Shown: positions 39,566 to 49,637 of the stretch, in pieces
Layout: each line of letters opens with the position of its first letter
Numbering within the stretch: the first letter of the stretch is position 1
DNA from: Motacilla alba alba
Lineage: Eukaryota; Chordata; Aves; Passeriformes; Motacillidae
Direction of reading: 5' to 3'
Assembly (NCBI RefSeq): GCF_015832195.1
Contig: NC_052016.1
Location: 84,636,547-84,700,546 of the forward strand
Length of the DNA: 64,000 nt
The notes under the pieces: model-generated
The model's database searches: none
What the model saw: only the letters and a program-made list of their open reading frames with translations
What the model was told of the DNA's origin: nothing
Translations under genes and position numbers: made by a program

Positions 39566-39955
39566 TTACTGGCCCAATACTGTGCCCTGGGGAACTCCAC
39601 TGGTGACCGCTCGCCAGATGGATCTAACTCCATTCACCGCCACTTTCGGGGCCTGGCCACCCCGACAGTTCCTAACCCAGCAAAGAGTGCTCCTGTCCAA
39701 GCTGTGAGCTGCCAGCTTTTCCAGGAAAATGCTGTGGGGGACAGCATCAAAAGCTTTACTACAGTCCAGGTAGGCAATATCTACAACCTTTCTCTCATCC
39801 ACGAAGTGGATCACCTGGTGATAAAAGGAGACCAGGTTTGTCAAGCAGGACTTGCCTCTCCTAAACCCATTCTGGCTGGGCCTGATGCCCTGGTTGTGCT
39901 GTGCGTGCCATGTGATCACACTCCAGATGATCTGTTCCATGACCTTCCCAGGCAC
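39566..39955 (-). pseudogene. CR1 reverse transcriptase fragment (ORF2 remnant)
   Basis: This 129-codon open segment belongs to the reverse transcriptase of the surrounding CR1 copy. In family terms the protein would copy CR1 RNA at a nicked target site. Visible RT landmarks are the 'finger' motif around QNGFRRGKSCLTNL, the first catalytic block with the aspartate of YLDCSKAFD, and the SGVPQG turn. The frame ends at GTVLGQ followed by a stop, before the second catalytic block, which is in another frame and has lost an aspartate. It is a decayed remnant and not a host gene. Confidence 0.85.
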
Positions 39956-39985
39956 TGAGGTCAGGCTGATTGGCCTATAGTTTTT

Positions 39986-40017
39986 TTTATCCAGACGATT
40001 TTTTTTTTTTTTTTATC
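39986..40017. repeat. interrupted T/A homopolymer in the CR1 copy
   Basis: Two T-runs are embedded between two copies of 'ttatccag' in the CR1 sequence. On the element strand this reads as two A-runs replacing coding sequence, so it looks like local slippage or duplication that deleted part of the RT frame. Confidence 0.6.
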
Positions 40018-40402
40018 CAGGCATCACATTGGCCAAGCCCCAGTCACCTGGGACAGCCTCAGTTAACCAGGACTGGTGATCAATGGCTGAGAGTGGCTTG
40101 GTGAGCTCTTGCAGTGAGTGTCTCACTCAGTGAGTGTCTCAGTGGCACAGCAGGTCACTGACTGCTTCCTCCTGGGCTGCAGGGGCTCTGTTCTGCTCCG
40201 GGTCCCTGACTACCAGCTCAAGGGCTGGTTGTCCTGAGGAAAACCAGTCCTTCTGTTAAAGACTGAGGCAAAGAATGTATTAAGTACCTCAGCCTTTTCC
40301 TGTTCCTTGGCTACAATGCTCCCCTCAGCATCCAATAAAGGATGGAGATTTTCCCTAGCCCAATTAGAATGCATTTCTTCTCCAATACCATTCAAATTTC
40401 TA

Positions 40403-41140
40403 TTTAGAATTATAGAAGCATAGAATGTTAAGGGGTTGAAATGAACTTTAAAGATCATTTAGTCCCAGCCTCCTCTGCCATGGGCAGGCATACCTTCCAC
40501 TACACCAGGCTTCTCAAGGCCTAACCCAGCCTGGCTTTGAATATTGCATGGGTTGGGGCATTCAAAACCTCCCTGGGCAGCCTGCTCCAGCATCTCACCA
40601 TCCTCACAGCAAAACAATTCTTCCTAATATCTAACCTAAATTTTCCCTCTCTCAATTTGCAGCCATTACTCCTTGTCTTATCACTACAGTTCCTGACAAA
40701 GAGTCCCTCTTGGGCTTCCCTGCAGGCCCCCTTCAGGTACTGGATGGCTGCTATGAGGTCTCCACACAACCTTCTCTTCTCCAGGCTGAACAGCCCTGAC
40801 TCCCTCAGCCTGTCTTCAATACAGGAGGTGCTCCAGCCCTCTCACCCACTTTGTGGCCCTTCTCTGGACTTGCTCCACCAGTTCCGTGTCCTTCCTGTGT
40901 TGGTGGTACTGGAGCTGGATGCAGTGCTCATGGGGCAGTCTCACAAGAGCAGAGCAGAGGGGGAGAATCACCTCCTTCATCCCATGGGCCACGCTGGTTT
41001 TGATGCAGCCCAGGATTTAATTGTCTTTCTGGGCTGTGGGCTCACACTGCTGGTTTATGCTGAGTTTTTCATCAACCACCAACCCAAAATCTTTCTATGC
41101 AGGGCTGCTCTCAATCACCTCTCCACCTTATCCTTGGCAT
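40403..41140 (-). repeat. second CR1 LINE 3' fragment, head to tail with the first
   Basis: The minus strand carries the C-terminal CR1 coding part (40521-40769, with GDLIAAIQYLKGA and RLDIRKN strings) and a clear CR1 3' tail at about 40406 ('gaattatagaagcatagaat'). The element is 5'-truncated near 41140. Its 3' tail meets the truncated 5' end of the CR1 copy at 38652-40400 with almost no spacer. Confidence 0.85.
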
Positions 41141-44100
41141 AGAAAAGAATCACAGGCTCCAAACTAATAAATTCAGTGAGAGCACAAAGAACAGAGATAC
41201 CTGAATTACAGATAGCTTATGCAAGATTTATTTGATGAAAGACAGCTACAGAAATGCAATGTTAGAAAGCTGGAAGAGACAAAAAGAAAAACAAGGGACT
41301 TCCTAGACTTCTAAGATAAGTTTAGTATTCAGGGCAATTAAAACTAAATTAAACTAGATTAAACTGAAACTCTTTGGAACTCAATATATCTTGCAGACTG
41401 TTCTCAGTCTCCATCCCTATTTTAAAAAAATCAAATCTTCTTTTAATTAAACAATTTGACCTTCATTCTTCTCAGGGAACAACTTTCAGTTTCTACAGGA
41501 TAATGAAAAACAAGTGAGCAGAATCAATGCCACTTTGTACTCTATGTCTAACAGACTCCAGGAGCTACAGTCAAGAATACAATTTAATAGCTGGAAGATA
41601 TCATAATCATTTGAGACAAGAGAACTACATAACTTATAAATAAGAAGGTAATTAAAGCATAAGATAAAATCAGCTGGTACCCCAACAACTGTTTAAATTT
41701 TATTGAACTGGACTAAAACTTGCCATGTTTGTATCAAACACTTTTAGTTTGATTTCAAGCAGAGCCATTAGGAATTTCCAAGAATGGAACTAAAGGACAG
41801 TATTTTCATTTCCTCACGTCAAGAAATTTTTACAAGCTTCAAGCTTTTCTTTGAGACATACCTGGTTGAAAGGCCTTGAAATTTGAACTGAAGAATATTT
41901 TGATGACATAAAATGTCCCTGGAAAAAGTAACTTTAATTTAGCACACTCTCAAAATATTGCTCAGCCTTCAAAGAAAAAAATCACAGTTTATACACGCTG
42001 AATAGAGAATTGTTATAAACTTTTCCAATAACATTTCAGCAAAACAATGATTAAAGTGAGAATCCTGTGGGCCACTGTTGAGCTGGATTTTTATTCTGCA
42101 GGACCACATCTAAGCAGGCTTTGCCCAGATTAACAGCTGGAACCAATCTGTAGTACCTTAGAAGAACAGAAAGACAGATTCAAATACTCACTCACTGGAG
42201 AGCCAGGCCTGAGGGAAGACCATAAATTTACAATGTTCTGTCCTAATCCTATGTGACAGATGTTGTTATTACCTTTTTCTTTTTTTTTTTTCAATAATAG
42301 TGTTGAAAAATATTTAAATTTACAAAGCTAAGCACTTAGAATTTGGAAAATACTTTTGTTTCCTGAGGAAAGACTTTTTTTTTTTTAAATCTTTCTCAAT
42401 TTCTGCAATTACTTACATGTGACCTCATATGATCAGGGAAGTTCAAGGAAAATTTGCCAAAAACATAGCCAAAGTATTTTTCCCCCTTAATTTAGCCCAT
42501 TTGTAAAGATATGTAATACTTCATATAACTCTCAACAGTGTAATTTGTGTCTGTAGAATCTATCATAGTAATTGCTGATTACCGCTTCTAGCTTTTCCTT
42601 TTAAATGCATCCTCCCAGACTCCAAATTCTAGGTTAGAGCCTTTCCTGTGATAAGCACATTCAGTTTTCATCAAAGGGGATGGAAATGCCACATGCACAA
42701 CTTGTAATCTGCACTTGTGCTTGCTACTTTGCTCTAATCACAAGAGGCGATATTTGCATAGCAAGGAGCATCTCCCCATGCTGGGGAGCCATGCTTCTGT
42801 TGAGCAACCCTAAACTACATTGCTGGCTTTGCCACACTATTCTTTTACCAGGCCAAGCCTAATTTTCTACCTGTCTTGTCTCCATATGTCCTTCCTTTTA
42901 CTTACCAAAGATTATGACTGACTGAATTTAATGTCTTTTTTTTTTCCCATATGGATTATTTAACAGTTCCTTTACAATGAGTCACATTTTCATGTTTTTC
43001 TTAGTCTCTTATTAAAACTGTCCCTATTAAATTTGCAAGTGACCTTTTCTTTAATCTAAAGATCCGAAAGTATTCTTTCAGAAGGTGTGTAGGAACAGGT
43101 TAACAGTAGGCAGGCTGTTATAAAGGTGTCACAAATGCAGGCTATTATACGCAAAATTTTAGCAAGTGATTTATGAGTTAAACCATAGAATAAATGAAAT
43201 TTGACATTCAAATCATGTTTGGGCACATCAGTCTTTGTAATTTGGAAACGCACTTCATTATAATTATGTGCTTCCAGACTATGCTTCCTTCCAATGGATT
43301 TGCCAATTACAAGCCAACTGATATGCCAAATCAATTGATGCTCTGTCTAACGCGCAAACAATTGAAAATTTGATTCCTGCTGAAAGGGCTGGTTTTCTAC
43401 CAAGATAGCAAAATGAATTGTTGAATTGTGACTATTTGGCCATCTCTTTTCTCCTATACATATGGCAGCTGGAAGGAGAAAGGAAGTTATGCAACATTAA
43501 GGCAGAATCAGTTCCAGAGGGAGCAGGAATGTTGAATTCTGAAAAGATGAACTAGATATAGCAGTATGGCATTTCCACAGTGGTTTCCATGATTTTACAT
43601 TATTTCTGAATAATACCTGATTTAACATCAAACCAGTTCAGAGCAAAGAGGCTTTTACCATCTTAATACAGCAGACAGCTTTCAAATTTTTCAGCAGGAA
43701 CAGCAAATTTTTTGTGGGAGCTCAGCAGGTATTCCACTGCATCTTGTTCATTGCTTCAGAGAAAATATGACCTTACTATCATTCTGTGTGCTCATAAAAC
43801 ATGCTGTACAATAAAAAACATTATTGAGTAACTAATAGAAAGTTCTGAAAATGGTTGAGAATCTGTCTATTTCCTCACAGCTTGGCAACACGCTTGGAGC
43901 AGAGGGACTTGCCAAAGAAATAAATATGTAACTAGACCTGCCAACATTCACTCATTCAAAACTACACTCTTTCATACTGAATTCATTTTAATGTTATCAA
44001 GTTTTTCCCTTTAGGGATAAAGAACATTTACCATGAATATTATGAGACATTGACAAAAATGTCACTGCTATTTATTCCCTGCAGACACTGAATTTGTGAG

Positions 44101-47100
44101 TGAGGAAATGGTATTTCACCTAATAGCCCACACAGTGGCAATGTACTCATTCTGGAGTAGTTTTGTTCATATCTTGCTTTTAAAGGTAATACTCCCTTTC
44201 CATCTAAAGAAAAGCATCCTCCATAGACCTGCATCTGAAGCACTGACAGGATCATTCAAGTATTTTCCTGTTCCTTTCCAGGCTAACACAGAGAGGGTCA
44301 GAAAGCTTCTTTAATCTGTTCAAAGCCTATGTTCAGATTGCCTTGTCAGATGGATGCTTTTGACAAACTGCCTTAATAAAAGCAACAATACCACTGAAGC
44401 CATCTACAAATCTTCAGTAATAATTGAATTCTATAACATTGAATTCTATTCTAAGAAAGAAGCTCCATGAATGGTCTTTTTCTTTTTTTTGTACAAGCTA
44501 ATCCCCTGTGTCTTTATACTAGTCTCTGTGAGAACAGTAACATCTCCCCCTACCACTTCTTGCTGTTATTGACTAAAAGTGTATTATTTTTCCATAATTT
44601 ATCCATTTTTTCAATTCAAATCCCACAAGTTTTGCACTCTTCTCAGCCTCTGTATTACCAAAACATCAAATAATGCAGTTCTATGAATACTGGGTTTTTA
44701 ATTGTCAGAAAGTTGCCTCCTAAATTAACAAAATCATAGTATTGTCTGGAACTCAAAGGCCTACATTCATGATGCATGTAAACTACTATTTTTTTAAGTG
44801 CATGTGCAGCTTTGTGAAGCTGGGCAGATTGTAGAACTTAGCATTGCTCAGGCTGCTCAGTAAATTATCTGCCTTGTCTTCTGACACAGCAGGCACAGCC
44901 TCAGTGCAGCATTATCTGTAATCCACACAAAAGCCTTGTCTCCTGCTTCTTCCACTGTATCACTCTTTGGTAAAATGACCTGGGACAGAGCCCTGTTCAA
45001 GAAGTCACTTATCTCCACAGGATATCCCAGCCCTTTACACTTCCTTATTCTGCACTGTCTGGTGGTCTCTGGCGAGGTTAGAGTGAACTTTTTAACAGGT
45101 ATACCTGTTCAGCAAATACTCCTAGACAAATATACATGTCCCTCTGCATTCTGCTTTCTGGGAGTAGCAAAATTTCATGTCAGTTCCTCAGTCTGAGGTC
45201 CTCCAAGGGATAGCTGACTTCAGTGAGAAGACCTGGGAGGAGGGAAGTATGGGATGCCTCTTTGCAGCTCTAGAGGATGTTCAAAGCTTCTTCACAACAA
45301 AAGCTTTTCAAGCCTGCAGTGTGCAGGACCTATGGAATAACCTGCATGTGAAGCTCTCCTGCCTTGTAATTAAGCTTATTAACAATTTCAATGGCTTCAG
45401 AAATTTCCTGCCCAAGAATTCTGGATCTCATTAGTGGTTGATGGCTCCAGACTCCCAGCAAGCTCCCCAGTCTAGCAGGCCCCTTGGCTGTGGCTAGACA
45501 CTGTTGTATCACTTCCCAGTTCTGCCTTACCAACACAGAAAACCAGTAAGAAGCCACAGGTCAGGGTTTCTTGGAGTAGAATTCAAAGAGCAGCATCTCT
45601 CTCAGCACCCTTTATAGTTACAGGCATCCCATCCCCGTGCTTTAGGCATGGGGACTGACCCCTAGGCCCTTTCTGAGCTCTGAGCACACAAACCAGATCA
45701 ACAGATGAACAATTTATGAAAACTATAGTCCACTACTGATAGTCATTACTGACAGGATTGTAATTCTTTGACTCATCCCACATGTTGGCCAGAGCAATTT
45801 TCAGACACTGCCTGCTCTTTGCAGAGAGCTTGCTCTGCCAAGACAACTTCAAACAGCCCCCGCGAGAGCATAGCTTCCCACTGACATCAACTGACTCTGT
45901 TCTCTTGACTTTAGCTGGAAACCTGCCCTCATGCACTTTCTAACTCTTCTCTGGCCTCTGAGGCTATCAGGGTTGCACTTTTTTGTGATATGTAGAGTAT
46001 ATGGAATCCATATGGACCATCAACAGTCACTTTAAACGTATGGTAGATCTCCTCATATGACAAAGCTGACCTGTTATTGTGCTTTGCAAATACATTTGAA
46101 TTTATTTTGCTGTATCTTCTTTTCTGTATCTTTCTTTATCATCATCTCATTCTTTGCTTCTGAATGTTGAAACACAGACATGTCAAATCCTACACCTGTA
46201 AGTCAGCATCAGAAAGTATTTCACAAGAACCTGAGATGCCTTTCCTATTTTGTTGGGCATTTCACATCTCCTAATACTCTGTAAGAAACATCACAGCATT
46301 CCTCAGGTATAATAAACAGTTTTCTAGCTCTCCCTATCTTTATAATCCATTTGCATGCAGAGTTGTGAAGTTTAATAAATACTAAACTAAAGCTTCTGCT
46401 TTTCAAAGACTTTAACTTTCAATTTCAGGGTCTGTCCAAGTTTTAAAACATCAATAAAATTTCATTGGATAAACTACAGTTCAACACAAGTCTTTGGCTT
46501 TAACTGCTTAGAAGAGGTCAAGGTAATTCTTCTGATTTCTGCTATCGTACTTTCTCCTGTCTTTTTTGTTGTTGTTTTTTTAAACAGACTGCAGGAATCA
46601 GGCAATATTCAGGATTACCAACGTTGCTGCTGGCTGCTTGGTGGCTGTATCTATTTGAGCTCTCCTCAGGTGCTTGTTCAAACCCTCTTCAGTGCTGATA
46701 CCTGCTTCTTTGGCATAGTTTCTGCCTGCTTCCCAAACTTCAAACTTGTCCTGAGTGAGAACGAGCACCTGATGTGGCAGACTCTGATCACATTGCATTA
46801 GTGACAACTTCCTTTGCTTGGGACTCTCTCCAATATATTAACTGCTTTTTACCCAGGTGAAGCTTTTAATCCGCTTTCCCCAAACCGTCAGGATTTGAGG
46901 TGGAACATCATTAATCTGCTGAGTTTACCAGCAGGTTCTTCTGAACCCAGTGTAGAAGCTCCCTTCTATGCTTTGAATATCAGGGTGAAATGTACTCAAA
47001 TGTATTCCTAGAGCATTACACGACTAAATTTATTGATCATTACACACACAGGAACAGAAACACACACACATACACACATAGAGAGACACTCTCACTTGAC

Positions 47101-47640
47101 TTGCTCTAATGAACTGCATCAGGTTGTTCCTGCCTTCCCTGCTTTCCCCTTCCAAGGAAGCTCTACTGGAATCTGATGCTCATCACTGGTACTCCAAAGA
47201 CAATTTGACAACTGTTTTTCAGGTCTTAGGCAAATTTCATACGCCTCACTCTTTCTCAAAGACAACTAGGCAGTTTTTATATAACAATCCACTCCCTGCA
47301 TCTACAGATGCAAAAACCAGCAGGAGTAAGAAAACAATTTTCCATATCCTGTGGTTTACATTCTCTTCCCAACCCCCATTAGATACTGTATTAGTATACA
47401 GTAGCTAACAATCCTACCACAGATTTATGGTGAAAAAATCACCATTAAGACAACTCAAGATGAAAACAAATGCATTTATTTGTTTATGCATGGAAAGCAG
47501 ACAGCAATGCTACTGAAGTTCATACAAACCCATTCACAGGTGATAAAAAGGCAGGAAAACCATGCCTATTTCAAGAAGATATTCAAAAGGCCCTCCAGAA
47601 TGTGTTACAAGTTCTACAAACCTAATCCACATAGCTGAGG
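41141..47640. other. AT-rich intergenic stretch with a possible conserved noncoding element
   Basis: No gene could be supported. A motif-dense segment at 43200-43480 is described under findings. A CA-rich microsatellite sits at 47041-47083, T-runs at 42281-42292, 42376-42386 and 42937-42947. A 69-codon minus frame at 46598-46807 has an unusually protein-like composition but no family I recognise. Frames at 45177-45557 overlap on both strands and look like chance. Confidence 0.5.
47041..47083. repeat. interrupted CA microsatellite
   Basis: Runs of 'ac' dinucleotides, interrupted by 'ggaacaga' and by single T insertions, make up this short simple repeat. Confidence 0.8.
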
Positions 47641-47660
47641 TCTGAGGACATTCACAGGAG

Positions 47661-47695
47661 TGACGTCACACTAGAAAGCACGCTTGCTTTTATAT
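47661..47695. promoter_or_regulatory. palindromic CRE and TATA-like box
   Basis: A perfect TGACGTCA (CREB/ATF consensus) is at 47661-47668, and a 'ttttatattt' TATA-like string follows about 20 bp later. This spacing resembles a small promoter, possibly the remains of an LTR. It lies about 1.8 kb upstream of the IPO5 start codon. No transcript evidence is available. Confidence 0.45.
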
Positions 47696-47790
47696 TTCAT
47701 CTTCACTTATGGCCCTTCTGAGCTTTCAGCCAGCTTAAAACCATTCTCTAGCCCTGCCTGCAATTCTTCCTTGATGCAGTCAAGATGGAT

Positions 47791-47935
47791 CCTTCCTTCC
47801 GCCACTTCCTTCCTTCCTTCCTTCCGCCACTTCCTTCCTTCCGCCACTTCCTTCCTTCCGCCACTTCCTCCCGCCACTTCCTTCCTTCCGCCACTTCCAC
47901 CACTTCCTTCCGCCACTTCCTTCCGCTTTTGTCCA
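47791..47935. repeat. minisatellite with a 'ttccgccacttcc' unit
   Basis: The 13-bp core 'ttccgccacttcc' occurs about seven times (one with a leading-base change), starting near 47797, 47822, 47839, 47856, 47869, 47886 and 47908, with one more degenerate unit near 47897. Variable numbers of 'ttcc' fill the gaps. On the minus strand each unit reads 'ggaagtggcggaa', giving two ETS-type GGAA cores. Low-complexity Gly/Arg/Lys/Trp/Glu frames on the minus strand across this block are artefacts. Confidence 0.85.
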
Positions 47936-48040
47936 CCACCTCACTGGCTGACTCCTCCTGCTTTTAAAGCATTGGAATTCCCTGGGCACAGCCAAGGCAC
48001 AGTAGAAGGAGACACTTGACCCGGCCAGCCACTCCCACAG

Positions 48041-48084
48041 CTGCACCCTGAACAGCTGGCTGCTGCACCCCGAACAGCTGGCTG
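48041..48084. repeat. 22-bp tandem duplication
   Basis: Two adjacent 22-bp units begin 'ctgcaccctgaacagctg' (48041) and 'ctgcaccccgaacagctg' (48063), differing at one base. Each contains the E-box CAGCTG. It sits between the minisatellite and the upstream CR1. Confidence 0.85.
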
Positions 48085-48204
48085 AACAGAGCCCTCCACC
48101 AATGAGCAGGGTCATGTGCAAAGCCTCTCACCATGCACGGCATGAACCTGTGATATCCCCTGAGATCAAAGGGAATACTAATTAAATTTTATACAATCTA
48201 TTAA

Positions 48205-48980
48205 AACCTCAATGGGTTGGAGAGACAGGCAGAGAAGAACCTTCTGAAACTCAAGGAGAGTAAATGCAAGGTCCTGCAGCTGGGGAAGAACAACCCCCAG
48301 GCTGGGGGCTGATCTGCTGGGAAACAGCTCTACAAACAAGGACCTGGCAATGCTGGTGTACAACGAGCTGTCCATCAGCCACCAGCACCCTTGCGGCCCA
48401 GGCGGCCAATGGTATCCTAGGGTACATTACGAAGAGCAATCCCAGCAAACCAGGGGAAGTTGTCCTGCTCTTCTGCTCAGCCCTGGTGAGGCTGTATCTA
48501 GAGTTCTGCGTCCAGTGCTGGGCTCCTCGGTACAAGAGAAATACGGAGCTCCTGGAATGGTCCAGCAGAGGGGGATGAGAAGATTGGAGCAACTCTCTTA
48601 CAAGGAAAGGCTGAGGGAGCTGGGCCTGCTTGGTCTCGAGAAGAGAAGGGTGAGAGGGGACTTCATCAATGTCTATGAGTATCTGAAAGGAGGGTGCCAC
48701 GATGTTGGAGCCAGGCTCAGCTCAGTGGTGCTGAGCAATGAACAGGAGACAACGGGCAGAGACTGACGCACGGGAAGTTCGACCTGAACGTGAGGATGAA
48801 CTTCTTTACTGTGCGAGTGACTGAGCACTGGAACAGACTGCCCAGACAGGCTGTGGAATATCCGTCACTGGAAATATTCAAGAACTGCCTCCATGCAATC
48901 CTGCGCCATGTGCTCTAGGACGACCCTGTCTGAGCAGGGAGCTCGGACCAGCTATCACCGTGATCCCTGCCATCTCGACC
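48205..48980 (+). repeat. 5'-truncated CR1 LINE directly upstream of the IPO5 CpG island
   Basis: The plus strand carries 'gagacaggcagagaagaacc', 'gcaaggtcctgcagctgggg', 'tgaggctgtatctagagttc', 'gaaaggctgagggagctggg' and 'ctggaaatattcaagaactg' in CR1 order, finishing near 'ccgtgatccctgcc'. The RT core is missing and frames are broken, so it is inactive. It is fairly GC-rich and ends where the CpG island starts, about 510 bp before the IPO5 start codon and in the same orientation. Confidence 0.85.
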
Positions 48981-48987
48981 CGCGCGG

Positions 48988-48994
48988 TGACTCA
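48988..48994. promoter_or_regulatory. AP-1 consensus site
   Basis: TGACTCA, the consensus for Fos/Jun dimers, lies just after the CR1 3' end and at the start of the CpG island. Confidence 0.4.
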
Positions 48995-49171
48995 CTGATT
49001 CCCTGTGGCGGGACAGCAGCACGACGTCACCGAGGACCCGGAGGCGACGCCCCGCGATCTCCCGCGCTTTCTGTCCCTCCCCTTCCTTGCCCTGCCCTTC
49101 CCCCGGCCCTGCCCCAGCTCCGCGTCCCGGCGCGACCCCTCCCTGCCCGCGCCGCCCGACCGCGGCTCCGG

Positions 49172-49394
49172 CCAATCCCGCCGGGGCTGCCGCAGCCGCC
49201 CGCCAATCAGAGCGCTCCTCCGCTCCTGCCTCCCGCCCCCGGCGCGGCGGCGCACCAATGACACGCGAGGAGACAAACCCCCATTGAGGGTCGGTTGAGC
49301 CGCCGCTCCCCGCTGCCCGCCTCGCCCCGAGCCGCCGGGACGTCAAAGGGAGGCAGGGCCAATCGGGGGCGAGGCTCCGTGCGCCGTGGCCAAT
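49172..49394 (+). promoter_or_regulatory. IPO5: array of five CCAAT boxes (NF-Y type)
   Basis: CCAAT occurs at 49172, 49203, 49255, 49359 and 49390, all on the plus strand. Several have NF-Y-like context (gccaatcag, gccaatggg). Start-to-start distances are 31, 52, 104 and 31 bp, each close to a whole number of 10.4-bp helical turns. The last box is 100 bp before the start codon, in the classic position. NF-Y binding is inferred from motif only. Confidence 0.7.
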
Positions 49395-49454
49395 GGGAGC
49401 GCGGCTGGCGTTGCGGCCCCGCCCCTCGTTCCCCCGCCGGCGGCGCGGCCGGCG

Positions 49455-49486
49455 CTCCCCCTTCCTCCCTCTCCTTCCCTCTCGCA
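49455..49486 (+). promoter_or_regulatory. IPO5: pyrimidine tract immediately before the start codon
   Basis: An almost pure C/T run ends in 'ctcgcag' three bases before the ATG. Two readings fit. It could be a TOP/TCT-type initiator, so that the 5' UTR is very short. Alternatively it is a 3' splice site (pyrimidine tract plus CAG), making the coding exon a second exon after an upstream untranslated one. The start codon context is good (G at -3, G at +4). Confidence 0.45.
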
Positions 49487-49489
49487 GCA

Positions 49490-49573
49490 ATGGCGGCGAC
49501 GGAGCAGGAGCAGTTCTACGCCCTCCTCGGCAACCTGCTCAGCCCGGACAATGCGGTCCGCAAGCAGGCCGAG
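49490..49573 (+). CDS. IPO5: importin 5, coding exon 1 (residues 1-28)
   Basis: IPO5 is an importin beta family receptor. It carries cargo such as ribosomal proteins and core histones through nuclear pores and releases it on binding RanGTP. The exon starts with [10 protein letters not shown] and ends RKQAE, matching the N terminus of IPO5, the first of its stacked HEAT repeats. The start codon was chosen because it fits the family N terminus, has a strong Kozak context and lies in the CpG island. The exon ends GAG|GTAACG, phase 0. The frame is also open upstream (to about 49295) without a stop, but no in-frame ATG was seen there. RANBP6 is the close paralogue, but in mammals it lacks introns and its N terminus differs. 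Confidence 0.85.
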
Positions 49574-49637
49574 GTAACGGGGCCGCCGCGTCAGCGGCCG
49601 CCGAGACGGCCTGTCAGACCCGCCGGGCCTCGTTGGA

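Larger units (their letters stand above)
38652..40400 (-). repeat. CR1 LINE copy with recognisable but inactivated reverse transcriptase
   Basis: This is the longest CR1 copy in the window. On the minus strand it begins near 40390 (frame 40210-40458, with a KAEVLNTFFASVF segment). It continues through reverse transcriptase (39566-39955, with VPGKVMEQII, GKSCLTNLVSFY, LDCSKAFDAVPH and SGVPQG). It ends with the C-terminal domain (38802-39323, with [10 protein letters not shown] and [18 protein letters not shown] strings) and the CR1 3' tail at 38652. The RT catalytic box, normally F-A-D-D, reads F-A-D-G at 39495-39506. Frameshifts and stops separate the three frames, and an internal part between 39960 and 40210 is degraded around A-rich tracts. 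It is non-functional. The 5' end is truncated and abuts the 3' tail of a second CR1. Confidence 0.9.

Noticed and set aside
40521..41142. 201-codon plus-strand frame at 40537-41142
   Set aside because: It is the antisense reading of a CR1 fragment whose real coding direction is the minus strand.
47791..47935. Possible CRISPR-like array
   Set aside because: The units are 13 bp and the spacers are only variable TTCC runs. This is a vertebrate minisatellite and no cas genes are present.
47707..48121. Gly/Arg/Lys/Trp/Glu repeat proteins on the minus strand
   Set aside because: They are translations of the minisatellite in every frame, not a repeat-protein gene.
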